Positions 17,555-25,823 of a stretch of 57,039 nucleotides of DNA are shown in pieces. The translations under genes and the position numbers were made by a program. Origin of the DNA: Azonexus sp. (GTDB taxonomy: Bacteria; Pseudomonadota; Gammaproteobacteria; Burkholderiales; Rhodocyclaceae); the NCBI RefSeq assembly GCF_023150235.1, contig NZ_JAKLLH010000021.1, positions 1 to 57,039 of the forward strand, given 5' to 3'. The stretch's first letter is position 1, and each line of letters opens with the position of its first letter. The notes below the pieces were generated by a model. The model was given only the letters and a program-made list of their open reading frames with translations, had not been told where the DNA came from and ran no database searches.

Positions 17555-18577
17555 CTAACCCGCCACCTGCATCAACGGCCAGCGCGGCAGCACGGCGAAT
17601 TCGCCGGCCGGCTTGCTCGGCGTCCCGGCCTGCAGGCGCAGGCAGCCGGCGAGCGCGATCATCGCCCCGTTGTCGGTACAGAACTCCAGCTCCGGGTAAT
17701 AGACGCGGAAGCGCTTGCGCCGGGCTTCGTCGTCGAGGGTGGCGCGCAGTTGCTTGTTGGCGCCGACGCCGCCGGCCACCACCAGTTGCTTGAGGCCGGT
17801 CTGCTTCAGCGCTTTCAGCGATTTCTTCGCCAGCACCTCGACGATGGCCTCCTGGAAGGCCCGCGCGGCATCGGCCTTGAATTCTTCGGTGAGGTGCGCG
17901 CCCTGTTCGCGAACCAGCGTCAGCACCGCCGTTTTCAGGCCGGAAAAACTGAAGCTGAGGTCGCCGGAGTGCAGCATCGGCCGCGGCAGCTCGTAGGTGC
18001 CGGAGCGCCCCTGCTCGGCCAGCTTCGACAACAAGGCGCCGCCGGGGTAAGGCAGGCCGAGCAGCTTGGCCGATTTGTCGAAAGCTTCACCGGCGGCATC
18101 GTCGAGCGTCTCGCCGAGCAACGCGTATTCGCCGACGCCGGTAACCTGCATCAATTGCGTATGGCCGCCGGAAACCAGCAGCGCAACAAAGGGAAAGGTC
18201 GGCGGATCGGCCGAGAGCAAGGGCGAGAGCAGATGCCCTTCGAGGTGATGCACCGGGATCGTCGGCTTGCCCAGCGCCAGCGCCAGGGCTTCGGCAAAGG
18301 CCGAGCCAACGAGCAAGGCGCCGGAAAGGCCGGGGCCACGGGTGTAGGCGACGGCGTCGATGTCGGCCAGCGATTTTTGCGCTTTTTCGAGGGTCGACCG
18401 TAGCAGCGGCACCACCCGCCGCACATGGTCGCGCGAGGCCAGCTCGGGAACCACGCCACCGTACTCGGCGTGCATCGCCACCTGCGAATGGAGGGCGTGC
18501 GAGAGCAGGCCGGCGGCGCTGTCGTAGAGCGCAATACCGGTTTCGTCGCAGGAAGATTCAATACCTAGGATCAGCAT
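17555..18577 (-). CDS. tsaD: tRNA N6-threonylcarbamoyladenosine transferase subunit TsaD
   Basis: A 340-residue cytoplasmic enzyme. It transfers the threonylcarbamoyl group to A37 of ANN-decoding tRNAs, with TsaB and TsaE. Seen: [16 protein letters not shown] at the N-terminus, the metal-binding H110-HLEG-H115, [18 protein letters not shown], and [14 protein letters not shown] near the C-terminus. Length is normal. The ATG at 18577 gives the standard MLILGIES start. It is divergent from rpsU, the conserved arrangement in proteobacteria. Within the gene, at about 18370-18400, TTTTTGCGCTTTTTCGAGGG precedes a TCGACCGTAG resembling a decayed palindromic element; it codes for an ordinary helix. 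Confidence 0.97.
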   Translation of the reverse strand: MLILGIESSCDETGIALYDSAAGLLSHALHSQVAMHAEYGGVVPELASRDHVRRVVPLLRSTLEKAQKSLADIDAVAYTRGPGLSGALLVGSAFAEALALALGKPTIPVHHLEGHLLSPLLSADPPTFPFVALLVSGGHTQLMQVTGVGEYALLGETLDDAAGEAFDKSAKLLGLPYPGGALLSKLAEQGRSGTYELPRPMLHSGDLSFSFSGLKTAVLTLVREQGAHLTEEFKADAARAFQEAIVEVLAKKSLKALKQTGLKQLVVAGGVGANKQLRATLDDEARRKRFRVYYPELEFCTDNGAMIALAGCLRLQAGTPSKPAGEFAVLPRWPLMQVAG

Positions 18578-18741
18578 GGCGCGCATTTTAACACTTGGAG
18601 GAACAAGGATTTTTGAATATACTTGCCGGCTTTCCGCGATCTCGTGGAACAAAAATTGTGCGCACTGCCCAAACCCGGCACCAGGTCATTGGTGATGACT
18701 GGCCCGGATGCAGGCGCTACCCAGGAAGGAGGTGAAAATAA

Positions 18742-18954
18742 ATGCCGAACATTCGCGTCAAGGAAAACGAGCCGTTCGAAGTGGCCATGCGCCGCTTCAA
18801 GCGCACCGTTGAAAAGACAGGTCTCCTGACCGAGCTGCGCGCCCGTGAGTTTTACGAAAAGCCCACGTCCGAGCGCAAGCGCAAGGCGGCAGCTGCCGTG
18901 AAGCGCACCCTCAAGCGCCTCCGTAGCCTGACCCTCCCGCCGAAGATGTACTAA
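18742..18954 (+). CDS. rpsU: 30S ribosomal protein bS21
   Basis: A 70-residue basic protein ([20 protein letters not shown], ending [11 protein letters not shown]). It is a small-subunit protein near the mRNA exit, helping initiation. A very strong AAGGAGGTGA ribosome-binding site precedes the ATG. It is the first gene of the macromolecular-synthesis cluster; the terminator at 18977-19010 partly separates it from yqeY. Confidence 0.97.
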   Translation: MPNIRVKENEPFEVAMRRFKRTVEKTGLLTELRAREFYEKPTSERKRKAAAAVKRTLKRLRSLTLPPKMY

Positions 18955-18976
18955 ATCTGCACTTCGCCGCCAAAAG

Positions 18977-19010
18977 GCCGCCCGCTCACCAGCCGGCGGC
19001 TTTTTCTTTT
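18977..19010 (+). terminator. Terminator/attenuator after rpsU
   Basis: GCCGCC pairs with GGCGGC across a 12-nt loop, followed by TTTTTCTTTT. It lies 22 bp after rpsU, as in other rpsU-dnaG operons where an attenuating terminator lowers downstream expression. Confidence 0.75.
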
Positions 19011-19076
19011 CGCCTCGCGCCGCTGATCGACGCACACGCTAAACTTTCCCCTTTAACGTTTTCACCCGAGTACGCC

Positions 19077-19520
19077 ATGTCCCTTAAAGCCCGCATTACC
19101 GACGACATGAAGGCCGCCATGAAGGCCAAGGAAGCCGGCCGCCTCGCCGCCATCCGCCTGCTGCTGGCCGCCGTCAAGCAAAAAGAAGTCGATGAGCGCA
19201 TCGAACTCGACGACGCCGCGGTCGGTGCCGTGATCGAAAAGCTGGTCAAGCAGCGCAAGGATTCGGTCAGCCAGTACGAAGCCGCCGGCCGCCAGGACCT
19301 GGCCGATGTTGAAAAAGCCGAAATCGCCATCCTCGCCGCCTACCTCCCGGAAAAGATGAGCAGCGAAGAGATTGCTGCCGCCGTCGCCGCCGCCAAGGCC
19401 GAAACCGGCGCCGCCGGCCCGGCCGACATGGGCAAGCTGATGGCCGTCCTCAAGCCGCTGCTGGCCGGCAAGGCCGACATGGCCGAGGTCTCGAAGCAGG
19501 TCAAGGCAGCGCTCGGTTAA
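19077..19520 (+). CDS. GatB/YqeY domain protein
   Basis: A 147-residue protein of the YqeY family (SLKARITDDMKAAMKAKEAG, RLAAIRLLLAAVKQKEVDER, AEIAILAAYLPEKMS, PADMGKLMAVLKPLLAGKAD). The fold resembles the C-terminal tRNA-binding tail domain of GatB, so an RNA-linked role is suspected but unproven. It commonly sits between rpsU and dnaG, as it does here. It is about 68 bp before dnaG and probably co-transcribed. Confidence 0.95.
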   Translation: MSLKARITDDMKAAMKAKEAGRLAAIRLLLAAVKQKEVDERIELDDAAVGAVIEKLVKQRKDSVSQYEAAGRQDLADVEKAEIAILAAYLPEKMSSEEIAAAVAAAKAETGAAGPADMGKLMAVLKPLLAGKADMAEVSKQVKAALG

Positions 19521-19587
19521 TTGCCCGGAACCGGGATCGGGAAAACACCCCACCCGATCCTCGCCCCCGACCGCTGAATCCCAAAAA

Positions 19588-21330
19588 ATGATCCCCGAAT
19601 CCTTCATCCAGGACCTGCTGGCCCGGGTCGACATCGTCGACCTGATCGACGCCTACGTCCCGCTGAAGAAATCGGGGGCCAATTATTTTGCCTGCTGCCC
19701 TTTCCACAGCGAGAAATCACCGTCGTTTTCGGTCAGTCCGAGCAAGCAGTTCTACCATTGCTTCAGCTGCGGCGCCCACGGTACGGCCATCGGCTTCGTC
19801 ATGGAATACCAGGGTACGGGTTTCATCGACGCGGTGCGCGAACTGGCCGGCCGGGCCGGCATGCAGGTTCCCGACGACAAGGATTTTTCGCCACAACAGC
19901 AGGGGCGGACCCGCAGCCTGATCGAAGTAATGGCCCGTGCCGCGCAGTACTACAAGGAGCAGCTGAAACGCTCGCCGCGCGCCATCGAGTATTGCAAGAA
20001 GCGCGGCCTGAGCGGCGAGATCGCCGCCCGTTACGGCATGGGCTACGCCCCCGACGGCTGGAACAACCTGAAGAGCATCTTCCCCGACTACGACGCCGAG
20101 ATACTCAAGGAAGCCGGGCTGGTCATCGACAACGACAGCGGCCGCCGCTACGACCGTTTCCGCGACCGCCTGATGATCCCGATCATCAACGCCAAGGGCG
20201 ACATCATCGCCTTCGGCGGCCGGATCATCGACCAGCAAAGCGAGAAGGACGGGCCGAAATACCTCAACTCGCCGGAAACCCCGCTGTTCGAGAAGGGCCG
20301 CGAGCTGTTCGGCCTGCCGCAAGCCCGCCAGACACTGCGCGAAACCGACACCGCCATCGTCACCGAAGGCTACATGGACGTCATTGCGCTGGCCCAGAAC
20401 GGCGTCGGCAACGCAGTCGCGACGCTGGGCACGGCCACCACCGCGACCCATGTACAGAAACTGCTGCGCCAGGTCGACCGCATCGTTTTCTGCTTCGACG
20501 GCGACAACGCCGGGCGCAAGGCCGGCTGGCGAGCGCTGGAAAACGCGCTAGAGGCGCTGGCCGACAACAAGCGGATCGGCTTCGTCTTCCTGCCCCAGGA
20601 CGAAGACCCCGACAGCTACATCCGCCGCTTCGGCAAGGAAGCCTTCGACCGCCTGGTGGCGCAGGCGACGCCGCTGTCCGACTTCATGCTGCGCGAACTC
20701 GCCAACCGCTGCGACCTGACCAGCGCCGAGGGCCGCGCCCAGTTGATCCACGAAGCCAAGCCGCTGCTGCTCAAGCTACCGACGCCGCTGCTCCGCCTGC
20801 AACTGGTCAAGCGCCTGGCCGAAGCCAGCGGCTTCGCGCAACAGGAGGTCGAGCGCCTGTGCGAGCTGAAATCCTACGTCCCGGCCGCCCCGCCGCGTGC
20901 AAAACGCACCGCGCCGTCGTTGCTGCGCAGCCTGTTGCGACTGCTGCTGCACCGGCCGGCACTGGCCCGCCAGATCGACCCGGCGCTGATTCCCGAGGGC
21001 AACGAACGCCCGGCCCTGCTCAGCCTGATCCGCATCGCCGGCGACAGCGACGGCGAAATTGCTTACCCGGCCTTGCGCGAACGGCTGCGCGGCCAACCGG
21101 AAGAAGCTCAGATCGAAACCCTGGCGGCGGAACTCCTGGCCTTGCCGTTTGACGAAGAAGAAGCCGCGGCCGAATTCGCCGCCTGTCTCGACAAACTACA
21201 GCAAGGCCAGCGCAAGCTGGCTTTTGCCGAGTTGCAAACCAAGGCCCAACGCTTTGGGGTGGCCGGCCTCTCGGCCGAGGAAAAGCAGGACTATCTGGCC
21301 CTGCTGACGGCGCAAGCGAGGAAAGAATGA
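19588..21330 (+). CDS. dnaG: DNA primase DnaG
   Basis: A 580-residue primase that makes RNA primers for chromosome replication with DnaB. The CHC2 zinc site at residues about 38-65 (CPFHSEKSPSF...HCFSCG) is followed by the Toprim domain (VTEGYMDVIAL, CFDGDNAGRKAGWRA, PDSYIRRFG). The C-terminal DnaB-interacting helices run from about residue 430 (SLLRSLLRLLLH). Length is normal. The gene normally downstream, rpoD, is absent; the next gene is rpsF. The partner helicase dnaB is in the same window. Confidence 0.97.
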   Translation: MIPESFIQDLLARVDIVDLIDAYVPLKKSGANYFACCPFHSEKSPSFSVSPSKQFYHCFSCGAHGTAIGFVMEYQGTGFIDAVRELAGRAGMQVPDDKDFSPQQQGRTRSLIEVMARAAQYYKEQLKRSPRAIEYCKKRGLSGEIAARYGMGYAPDGWNNLKSIFPDYDAEILKEAGLVIDNDSGRRYDRFRDRLMIPIINAKGDIIAFGGRIIDQQSEKDGPKYLNSPETPLFEKGRELFGLPQARQTLRETDTAIVTEGYMDVIALAQNGVGNAVATLGTATTATHVQKLLRQVDRIVFCFDGDNAGRKAGWRALENALEALADNKRIGFVFLPQDEDPDSYIRRFGKEAFDRLVAQATPLSDFMLRELANRCDLTSAEGRAQLIHEAKPLLLKLPTPLLRLQLVKRLAEASGFAQQEVERLCELKSYVPAAPPRAKRTAPSLLRSLLRLLLHRPALARQIDPALIPEGNERPALLSLIRIAGDSDGEIAYPALRERLRGQPEEAQIETLAAELLALPFDEEEAAAEFAACLDKLQQGQRKLAFAELQTKAQRFGVAGLSAEEKQDYLALLTAQARKE

Positions 21331-21346
21331 AAAATCCGGCGGCAAT

Positions 21347-21377
21347 TTGCCGGAAGCCTTGTTTACCCTGATATAAT
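21347..21377 (+). promoter_or_regulatory. Candidate promoter of the rpsF operon
   Basis: TATAAT at 21372-21377 with TTGCCG at 21347-21352 (19-bp spacing), about 67 bp before rpsF. The -10 is perfect but the spacing is long. Confidence 0.5.
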
Positions 21378-21443
21378 CGCCGGCTTTCCAACCTTGCCCT
21401 ACCGCGATCGCATGGCGGGGGGTTCATCCCAAAAGGAGTTTGC

Positions 21444-21818
21444 ATGCGCCATTATGAAATCGTCTTCATCGTCCACCCGGACCAAAGCGAACAAGTGCCG
21501 GGCATGGTCGAGCGTTATCGCTCCATCGTGACCGCCAAGGGTGGTTCGATCCATCGTCTGGAAGACTGGGGTCGCCGCCAGCTGGCTTACCCGATCCAGA
21601 AGATCCACAAGGCTCACTACGTTCTGATGAACATCGAGTGCGACGGCGAAACGCTGAACGAACTCGAACACGCCTTCAAGTTCAACGACGCCGTCCTGCG
21701 TCACCTGACCGTCAAGATGAAGGCCGCTGTGACCACGCCTTCGCCGATGATGAAGGAAGAGAAGGCCAAGTCGCTGATCGGTACCGAAGTTGCTGCCGAG
21801 CAAAGCGCCGCCGCCTAA
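21444..21818 (+). CDS. rpsF: 30S ribosomal protein bS6
   Basis: A 124-residue small-subunit protein ([51 protein letters not shown]). In the ribosome it pairs with bS18, whose gene is two downstream. AAAAGGAG precedes the ATG. The C-terminal tail ([16 protein letters not shown]) extends past the core, as in other betaproteobacteria. First gene of rpsF-priB-rpsR-rplI. Confidence 0.97.
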   Translation: MRHYEIVFIVHPDQSEQVPGMVERYRSIVTAKGGSIHRLEDWGRRQLAYPIQKIHKAHYVLMNIECDGETLNELEHAFKFNDAVLRHLTVKMKAAVTTPSPMMKEEKAKSLIGTEVAAEQSAAA

Positions 21819-21842
21819 ATCTGTCGTTACGGGACGGGCAAG

Positions 21843-22172
21843 CTGAATCGCATCGTTCTCTCCGGGATACTGGTCGAGCGCAAGAACTTGCGCTACACGC
21901 CGGCAGGCATTCCGGTTGCAGAGGGCAGGTTGCAACACCGCGCCCCGCAGATCGAGAACGGTAGTGAACGGCTGGTCGAGCTGGAAATCGCGCTCCTGGC
22001 GCTCGGGCCATCGGCCCGCTGGCTGGAGGCTGCACCCCTCGGGGGTGGTCTGCAGGTCACCGGATTTCTCGCCGCCAAAAGCCGCAATAGCCGCACTCCC
22101 GTACTGCACGTAAATACACTCGAATATTTGGAAGGAAACGAAAATGGCTCGATTCTTCAAGAAGAAGGATGA
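21843..22172 (+). CDS. priB: Primosomal replication protein N (PriB)
   Basis: A 109-residue OB-fold single-strand DNA-binding protein for replication restart. The reading [23 protein letters not shown] matches the PriB N-terminus. Between the rpsF stop (21816-21818, same frame) and this block there is no ATG, GTG or TTG. The only codon at the expected place is CTG at 21843; the next usable start, TTG at 21888, would cut off the first beta strand. I therefore propose a rare CTG start. The stop lies 29 bp inside rpsR, indicating coupled translation. Product assignment is firm; the start is inference. Confidence 0.88.
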   Translation: MNRIVLSGILVERKNLRYTPAGIPVAEGRLQHRAPQIENGSERLVELEIALLALGPSARWLEAAPLGGGLQVTGFLAAKSRNSRTPVLHVNTLEYLEGNENGSILQEEG

Positions 22173-22419
22173 CGACAAGAAAAAGCGTCGCGGCGGTGGT
22201 CTGTTCAAGCGTCGCAAGTTCTGCCGCTTCACGGCTGAAAAGGTCGAACAGATCGACTACAAGGACGTCGACGTCCTCAAGGAATTCATCCAGGAAAACG
22301 CCAAGATCATGCCGGCTCGCCTGACCGGCACCAAGGCTGGCTACCAGCGCCAACTGGGCACCGCGATCAAGCGCGCCCGCTTCCTGGCCCTGCTGCCCTA
22401 CACCGACAACCACCAGTAA
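22144..22419 (+). CDS. rpsR: 30S ribosomal protein bS18
   Basis: A 91-residue basic protein: [19 protein letters not shown], then [20 protein letters not shown] and [12 protein letters not shown], the bS18 signature. It has a lysine-rich N-terminal extension ([13 protein letters not shown]). It binds bS6 in the 30S platform. GGAAGGAAACGAAA precedes the ATG. The overlap with the priB end couples the two. Confidence 0.97.
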   Translation: MARFFKKKDDDKKKRRGGGLFKRRKFCRFTAEKVEQIDYKDVDVLKEFIQENAKIMPARLTGTKAGYQRQLGTAIKRARFLALLPYTDNHQ

Positions 22420-22437
22420 TCCCCGGAGAGACGAAAC

Positions 22438-22884
22438 ATGCAAATCATTCTGCTCGAAAAGGTTGTTAACCTGGGTAACCTCGGTGATGTGGTCAAGGTC
22501 AAGGACGGCTACGCCCGTAACTTCCTGATCCCGCAGCGCAAGGCCAAGCGTGCCACGCCGGTCGCCCTGGCCGAGTTCGAAGCTCGCCGCGCCGATCTGG
22601 AAAAGGCTGCTGCCGAGAAGCTGGCTGCCGCTCAAGCCGAAGCCGAAAAGCTCAATGGCGTTGCCGTCTCCGTTGCCCGCAAGGCCGGTATGGATGGCCG
22701 TCTGTTCGGTTCTGTTGGCAACGCTGACATCGCCGACGCACTGAAGGTCGCCGGTTTCACCATCGACAAGTCCGCTGTGCGCATGCCGGAAGGCCCGCTC
22801 AAGACGATCGGCGAGTTCCCGCTCGACATCGCTCTGCACACCGACGTGCTGGCCACCGTTACGGTCGCCGTGGTCGCCGAGTAA
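22438..22884 (+). CDS. rplI: 50S ribosomal protein bL9
   Basis: A 148-residue two-domain large-subunit protein. The N-terminal domain is [20 protein letters not shown]...[10 protein letters not shown], followed by a long connecting helix (about residues 40-75) and the C-terminal domain ([17 protein letters not shown]). Full length. It ends the operon, with a terminator at 22907-22933. Confidence 0.97.
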   Translation: MQIILLEKVVNLGNLGDVVKVKDGYARNFLIPQRKAKRATPVALAEFEARRADLEKAAAEKLAAAQAEAEKLNGVAVSVARKAGMDGRLFGSVGNADIADALKVAGFTIDKSAVRMPEGPLKTIGEFPLDIALHTDVLATVTVAVVAE

Positions 22885-22906
22885 TCGGCCTCCGGCACGA
22901 CTCTCG

Positions 22907-22933
22907 AAGGCCTCGCTTCGGCGGGGCCTTTTG
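22907..22933 (+). terminator. Terminator after rplI
   Basis: AAGGCCTCGC-TTCG-GCGGGGCCTT with one G-U pair, followed by TTGCTTT. The UUCG tetraloop stabilises it. Confidence 0.8.
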
Positions 22934-22960
22934 CTTTCCGTCCGCCGTTTTTGCCGAAAA

Positions 22961-22976
22961 TCACGGTCGACCGTGA
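22961..22976. repeat. Palindromic repeat TCACGGTCGACCGTGA, copy 3
   Basis: An exact 16-bp copy between the rplI terminator and dnaB, 46 bp before the dnaB start. It is flanked by CGTTTTTGCC on the left and GGCCTTTTTCC on the right. Its place in the dnaB leader could affect that gene's expression. Confidence 0.9.
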
Positions 22977-23021
22977 CTATTGGCCTTTTTCCTGCCAGAC
23001 CACCCGCCCCCTCCGCCGATC

Positions 23022-24437
23022 ATGAACGAACGCGAACGTCCATCCCGCTCCAGGAATAGCGACCCGGTCATCGACCAGTTGCGGATCCCTCCCCACTCGA
23101 TCGAGGCGGAACAATCGGTCCTGGGAGGGCTGATGCTCGACAACCAGGCCTGGGACCGGATCAGCGACCAGATCGTCGAGCAGGATTTCTATCGCGACGA
23201 ACACCGGCGCATCTTCCGCCAGATCCGCAAGTTACTCGAGAATGCGCGACCGGCGGATGTAGTCACCGTGGCCGAGGGACTCGATGCCGCAGGCGATGCC
23301 GAACGCACGGGTGGTCTTGCCTATCTTGGCGAACTGGCGGCAAACACGCCTTCCGCCGCCAACATCAAGCGTTACGCCGAGATTGTCCGCGAACGCTCGG
23401 TGCTACGCCAACTGGTGGCCACTGCCGACGAAATTGCCGGCGATGCGCTGAACCCCCTCGGGCGGGATGCGGTAACCCTGCTCGACGAAGCCGAACGCAA
23501 GATTTTTGCGATTGCCGAGGCCGGCGCCGGGCACAACGAAGGCTTCATTCATATCAACCCCCTGCTCACCCAGGTGGTCGAAAAAATCCAGGAACTGCAC
23601 GACCGCGACAATCCATCGGATATCACCGGCGTACCGAGTGGCTTCGTCGATCTCGACCAAAAGACCTCGGGCATGCAGCCGGGCGACCTGATCATCGTTG
23701 CCGGCCGGCCATCGATGGGCAAGACGGCCTTTGCCATCAATATTGCCGAGCATGTTGCCGTCGAAACCGGCTTGCCGGTCGGCATCTTTTCGATGGAAAT
23801 GGGCGGAACCCAGCTGGCGCAGCGGATGCTGGCGTCGATCGGGCGCCTCAACTCGCAAAACCTGCGGACGGGGCGAATGAACGACGATGAATGGTCGCGG
23901 CTGTCCTTCGCGCTCGGCAAGCTGCACGAGGCGCCGATCTACATCGACGAAACCGGTGGTCTCAGCCCGGCCAACCTGCGCGCCCGTGCCCGCCGCCTGG
24001 CCCGCCAATATGGCGGCAAGCTCGGCCTGCTGGTAATCGACTATATCCAGCTGATGTCGGGTAACCGCCAGGGTGAAAATCGGGCGACCGAGGTTTCCGA
24101 AATCTCGCGCGCGATCAAGTCGCTGGCCAAGGAATTGCACGTGCCGATCATCGCGCTGTCGCAGCTCTCGCGTAAGGTCGAAGAGCGCACCGACAAACGA
24201 CCGATGATGTCCGACCTGCGCGAATCGGGCGCCATCGAACAGGATGCCGACGTGATCCTGATGATGTACCGCGACGAGTATTACAACCGCGAGAACCCCG
24301 ACAACAAGGGCATGGCCGAGGTGATTATCGGCAAGCAGCGTAATGGCCCGACCGGTACGGTACGCCTCGCCTTTCTCGGCGAATTCACCCGCTTTGAAAA
24401 TCTTGCCGGTGGCGGTTTTGTCGATGCGGAAAACTGA
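23022..24437 (+). CDS. dnaB: Replicative DNA helicase DnaB
   Basis: A 471-residue hexameric helicase that unwinds DNA ahead of the replisome and binds DnaG. The N-terminal domain (PHSIEAEQSVLGGLMLDNQA) is followed by the RecA-like motor with Walker A GRPSMGKT (residues 228-235), Walker B LLVIDYIQLM, the LSQLSRKVEERTDKRP loop and the arginine-finger region. No intein. The ATG at 23022 gives the usual start; a longer upstream frame has no ribosome-binding site. Confidence 0.97.
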   Translation: MNERERPSRSRNSDPVIDQLRIPPHSIEAEQSVLGGLMLDNQAWDRISDQIVEQDFYRDEHRRIFRQIRKLLENARPADVVTVAEGLDAAGDAERTGGLAYLGELAANTPSAANIKRYAEIVRERSVLRQLVATADEIAGDALNPLGRDAVTLLDEAERKIFAIAEAGAGHNEGFIHINPLLTQVVEKIQELHDRDNPSDITGVPSGFVDLDQKTSGMQPGDLIIVAGRPSMGKTAFAINIAEHVAVETGLPVGIFSMEMGGTQLAQRMLASIGRLNSQNLRTGRMNDDEWSRLSFALGKLHEAPIYIDETGGLSPANLRARARRLARQYGGKLGLLVIDYIQLMSGNRQGENRATEVSEISRAIKSLAKELHVPIIALSQLSRKVEERTDKRPMMSDLRESGAIEQDADVILMMYRDEYYNRENPDNKGMAEVIIGKQRNGPTGTVRLAFLGEFTRFENLAGGGFVDAEN

Positions 24438-24491
24438 CTCCCGGTGCCGCACAGCCCTCGGGGCTGCCCGGCGTCCGGATTTCGACTTTAC

Positions 24492-25739
24492 CTACAACTC
24501 GATTTGCCGGGCGCTGATCGCGTAGCTGAGTTCCTCATCCCCCTCGCTTTGCGGCAAGGCCAGGAAAGGCAGCGCATTTTGCTGCCCCGGCAAGGTCAGA
24601 TCGACGCCGACATTGAAGGCAACCCAGTTCATTTCCCAAACCCCGAAAAGCACCCGACGCAAGGCCATCAACTTGCTGTCGCGCTCGGAAAGCACTTCCA
24701 TGGCAATCGCCCGGCGCACATCACTGGGATCGACCGGAATCCAGCCATAACCCGGAATATAGAACTCGGCGCGCACATGCTGACCGCGCGTGGCATCCGG
24801 AGTCGCCAGGCCAAGACTGCGAAACAGGCGCGAGGGACCGACACGCAAACCGTAGACGCAGCGCGCGGGGATGCCTATGGCACGGCAAATGGCAACGAAC
24901 AATCCATTGATGTCCGCCGAACGGCCGCCATACTGGCCTGAAATCAGCTGCTTGCGCACATCGCCACCGCCACAACCGGGCAAGACCGGATCGTAGATAG
25001 CATTGTCCACCACCCAGTCGTAAACTGCCTTGGCTTGAGCCACCGGATCCTTGATCCGCCCGACGATGCGCTCTCCAAGCTGGTGCGCCAGGCCATCGTT
25101 GGGAATCAGGCGCGACGCCTGCAAATTGCGGCGCAGGATGTCTTCGCGGTCGGGTGGAATGGTTCGCTTGGTAATGTCGAAATGGCGGTCGGCGGTCGTG
25201 ACCTGGGTCGTGAAGCGCAAGCGGCCCTCGCCATTCTCCTTCCATTCGCAATGGAAAACTTCCAGATCGCCATCGGGCAGCCGGCGCATTGCCGCCTGCT
25301 CGGGATTGCCTCCCCAACTATGACCCAGCGTGCGCTGATAAAGCGTGTCCTGATTGAGCGGCAACGGTAGCCAGAAACGGGTAGCACGCCCCGCCCGGGT
25401 ATTGACCGTGGTGGTGATTTCCCAGGTTCGCCATTCGGCGGGCGGTTCCGGTGCCTTGGCTGGCGGTAGCCGGGTAGCGGAAGTCCCCTGCGGCGGACGC
25501 TCGATCACCGGATCGTCGGCGGTATGAACACGCGGTGCGGGGGGAGAAGCCGCCTGATGCAGTTGCCGCCCGGCCGTCGAGCGAGTGTGTGGTTTACGTG
25601 CTTGCGGCTTGCCGCTGGACTTGGCGGCGGGTTTGGCTGCCGGTTTGGTGGGTTTGGCCGCGGGCTTCGGTGCAGCCAGGGCATCCTTGACAAAGAGCGA
25701 GAGGGCGGCGGCAGAAGCCAGGAAATGACGACGTTTCAA
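24492..25739 (-). CDS. Exported transglutaminase-like protein with Ser in place of catalytic Cys
   Basis: A 415-residue protein. The N-terminus MKRRHFLASAAALSLFVKDA looks like a Tat signal peptide. A Lys/Pro/Ala-rich linker follows to about residue 100, then a transglutaminase-like domain. The nucleophile block reads GGRSADINGLFVAICRAIGI, with S274 where active members have Cys. H321 (RGQHVRAEF) and D337 (IPVDPSD) of the triad are kept, as is GIPARCVYGLR. It may be a Ser variant with altered or lost activity. It probably acts in the periplasm or cell envelope. It is downstream of phoH but separated from it by a terminator. Confidence 0.85.
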   Translation of the reverse strand: MKRRHFLASAAALSLFVKDALAAPKPAAKPTKPAAKPAAKSSGKPQARKPHTRSTAGRQLHQAASPPAPRVHTADDPVIERPPQGTSATRLPPAKAPEPPAEWRTWEITTTVNTRAGRATRFWLPLPLNQDTLYQRTLGHSWGGNPEQAAMRRLPDGDLEVFHCEWKENGEGRLRFTTQVTTADRHFDITKRTIPPDREDILRRNLQASRLIPNDGLAHQLGERIVGRIKDPVAQAKAVYDWVVDNAIYDPVLPGCGGGDVRKQLISGQYGGRSADINGLFVAICRAIGIPARCVYGLRVGPSRLFRSLGLATPDATRGQHVRAEFYIPGYGWIPVDPSDVRRAIAMEVLSERDSKLMALRRVLFGVWEMNWVAFNVGVDLTLPGQQNALPFLALPQSEGDEELSYAISARQIEL

Positions 25740-25770
25740 AACTTTCCTCCGGCAGTGACAGCCCGTTGGC

Positions 25771-25802
25771 TGAAACGAAAAGGCCGTGTCTGCGACACGG
25801 CC
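25771..25802 (-). terminator. Terminator after phoH-type gene
   Basis: Minus-strand stem GGCCGTGTC-GCA-GACACGGCC followed by TTTTCGTTTC. Confidence 0.85.
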
Positions 25803-25823
25803 CCTTTGATTGTTTGCCGAAGA

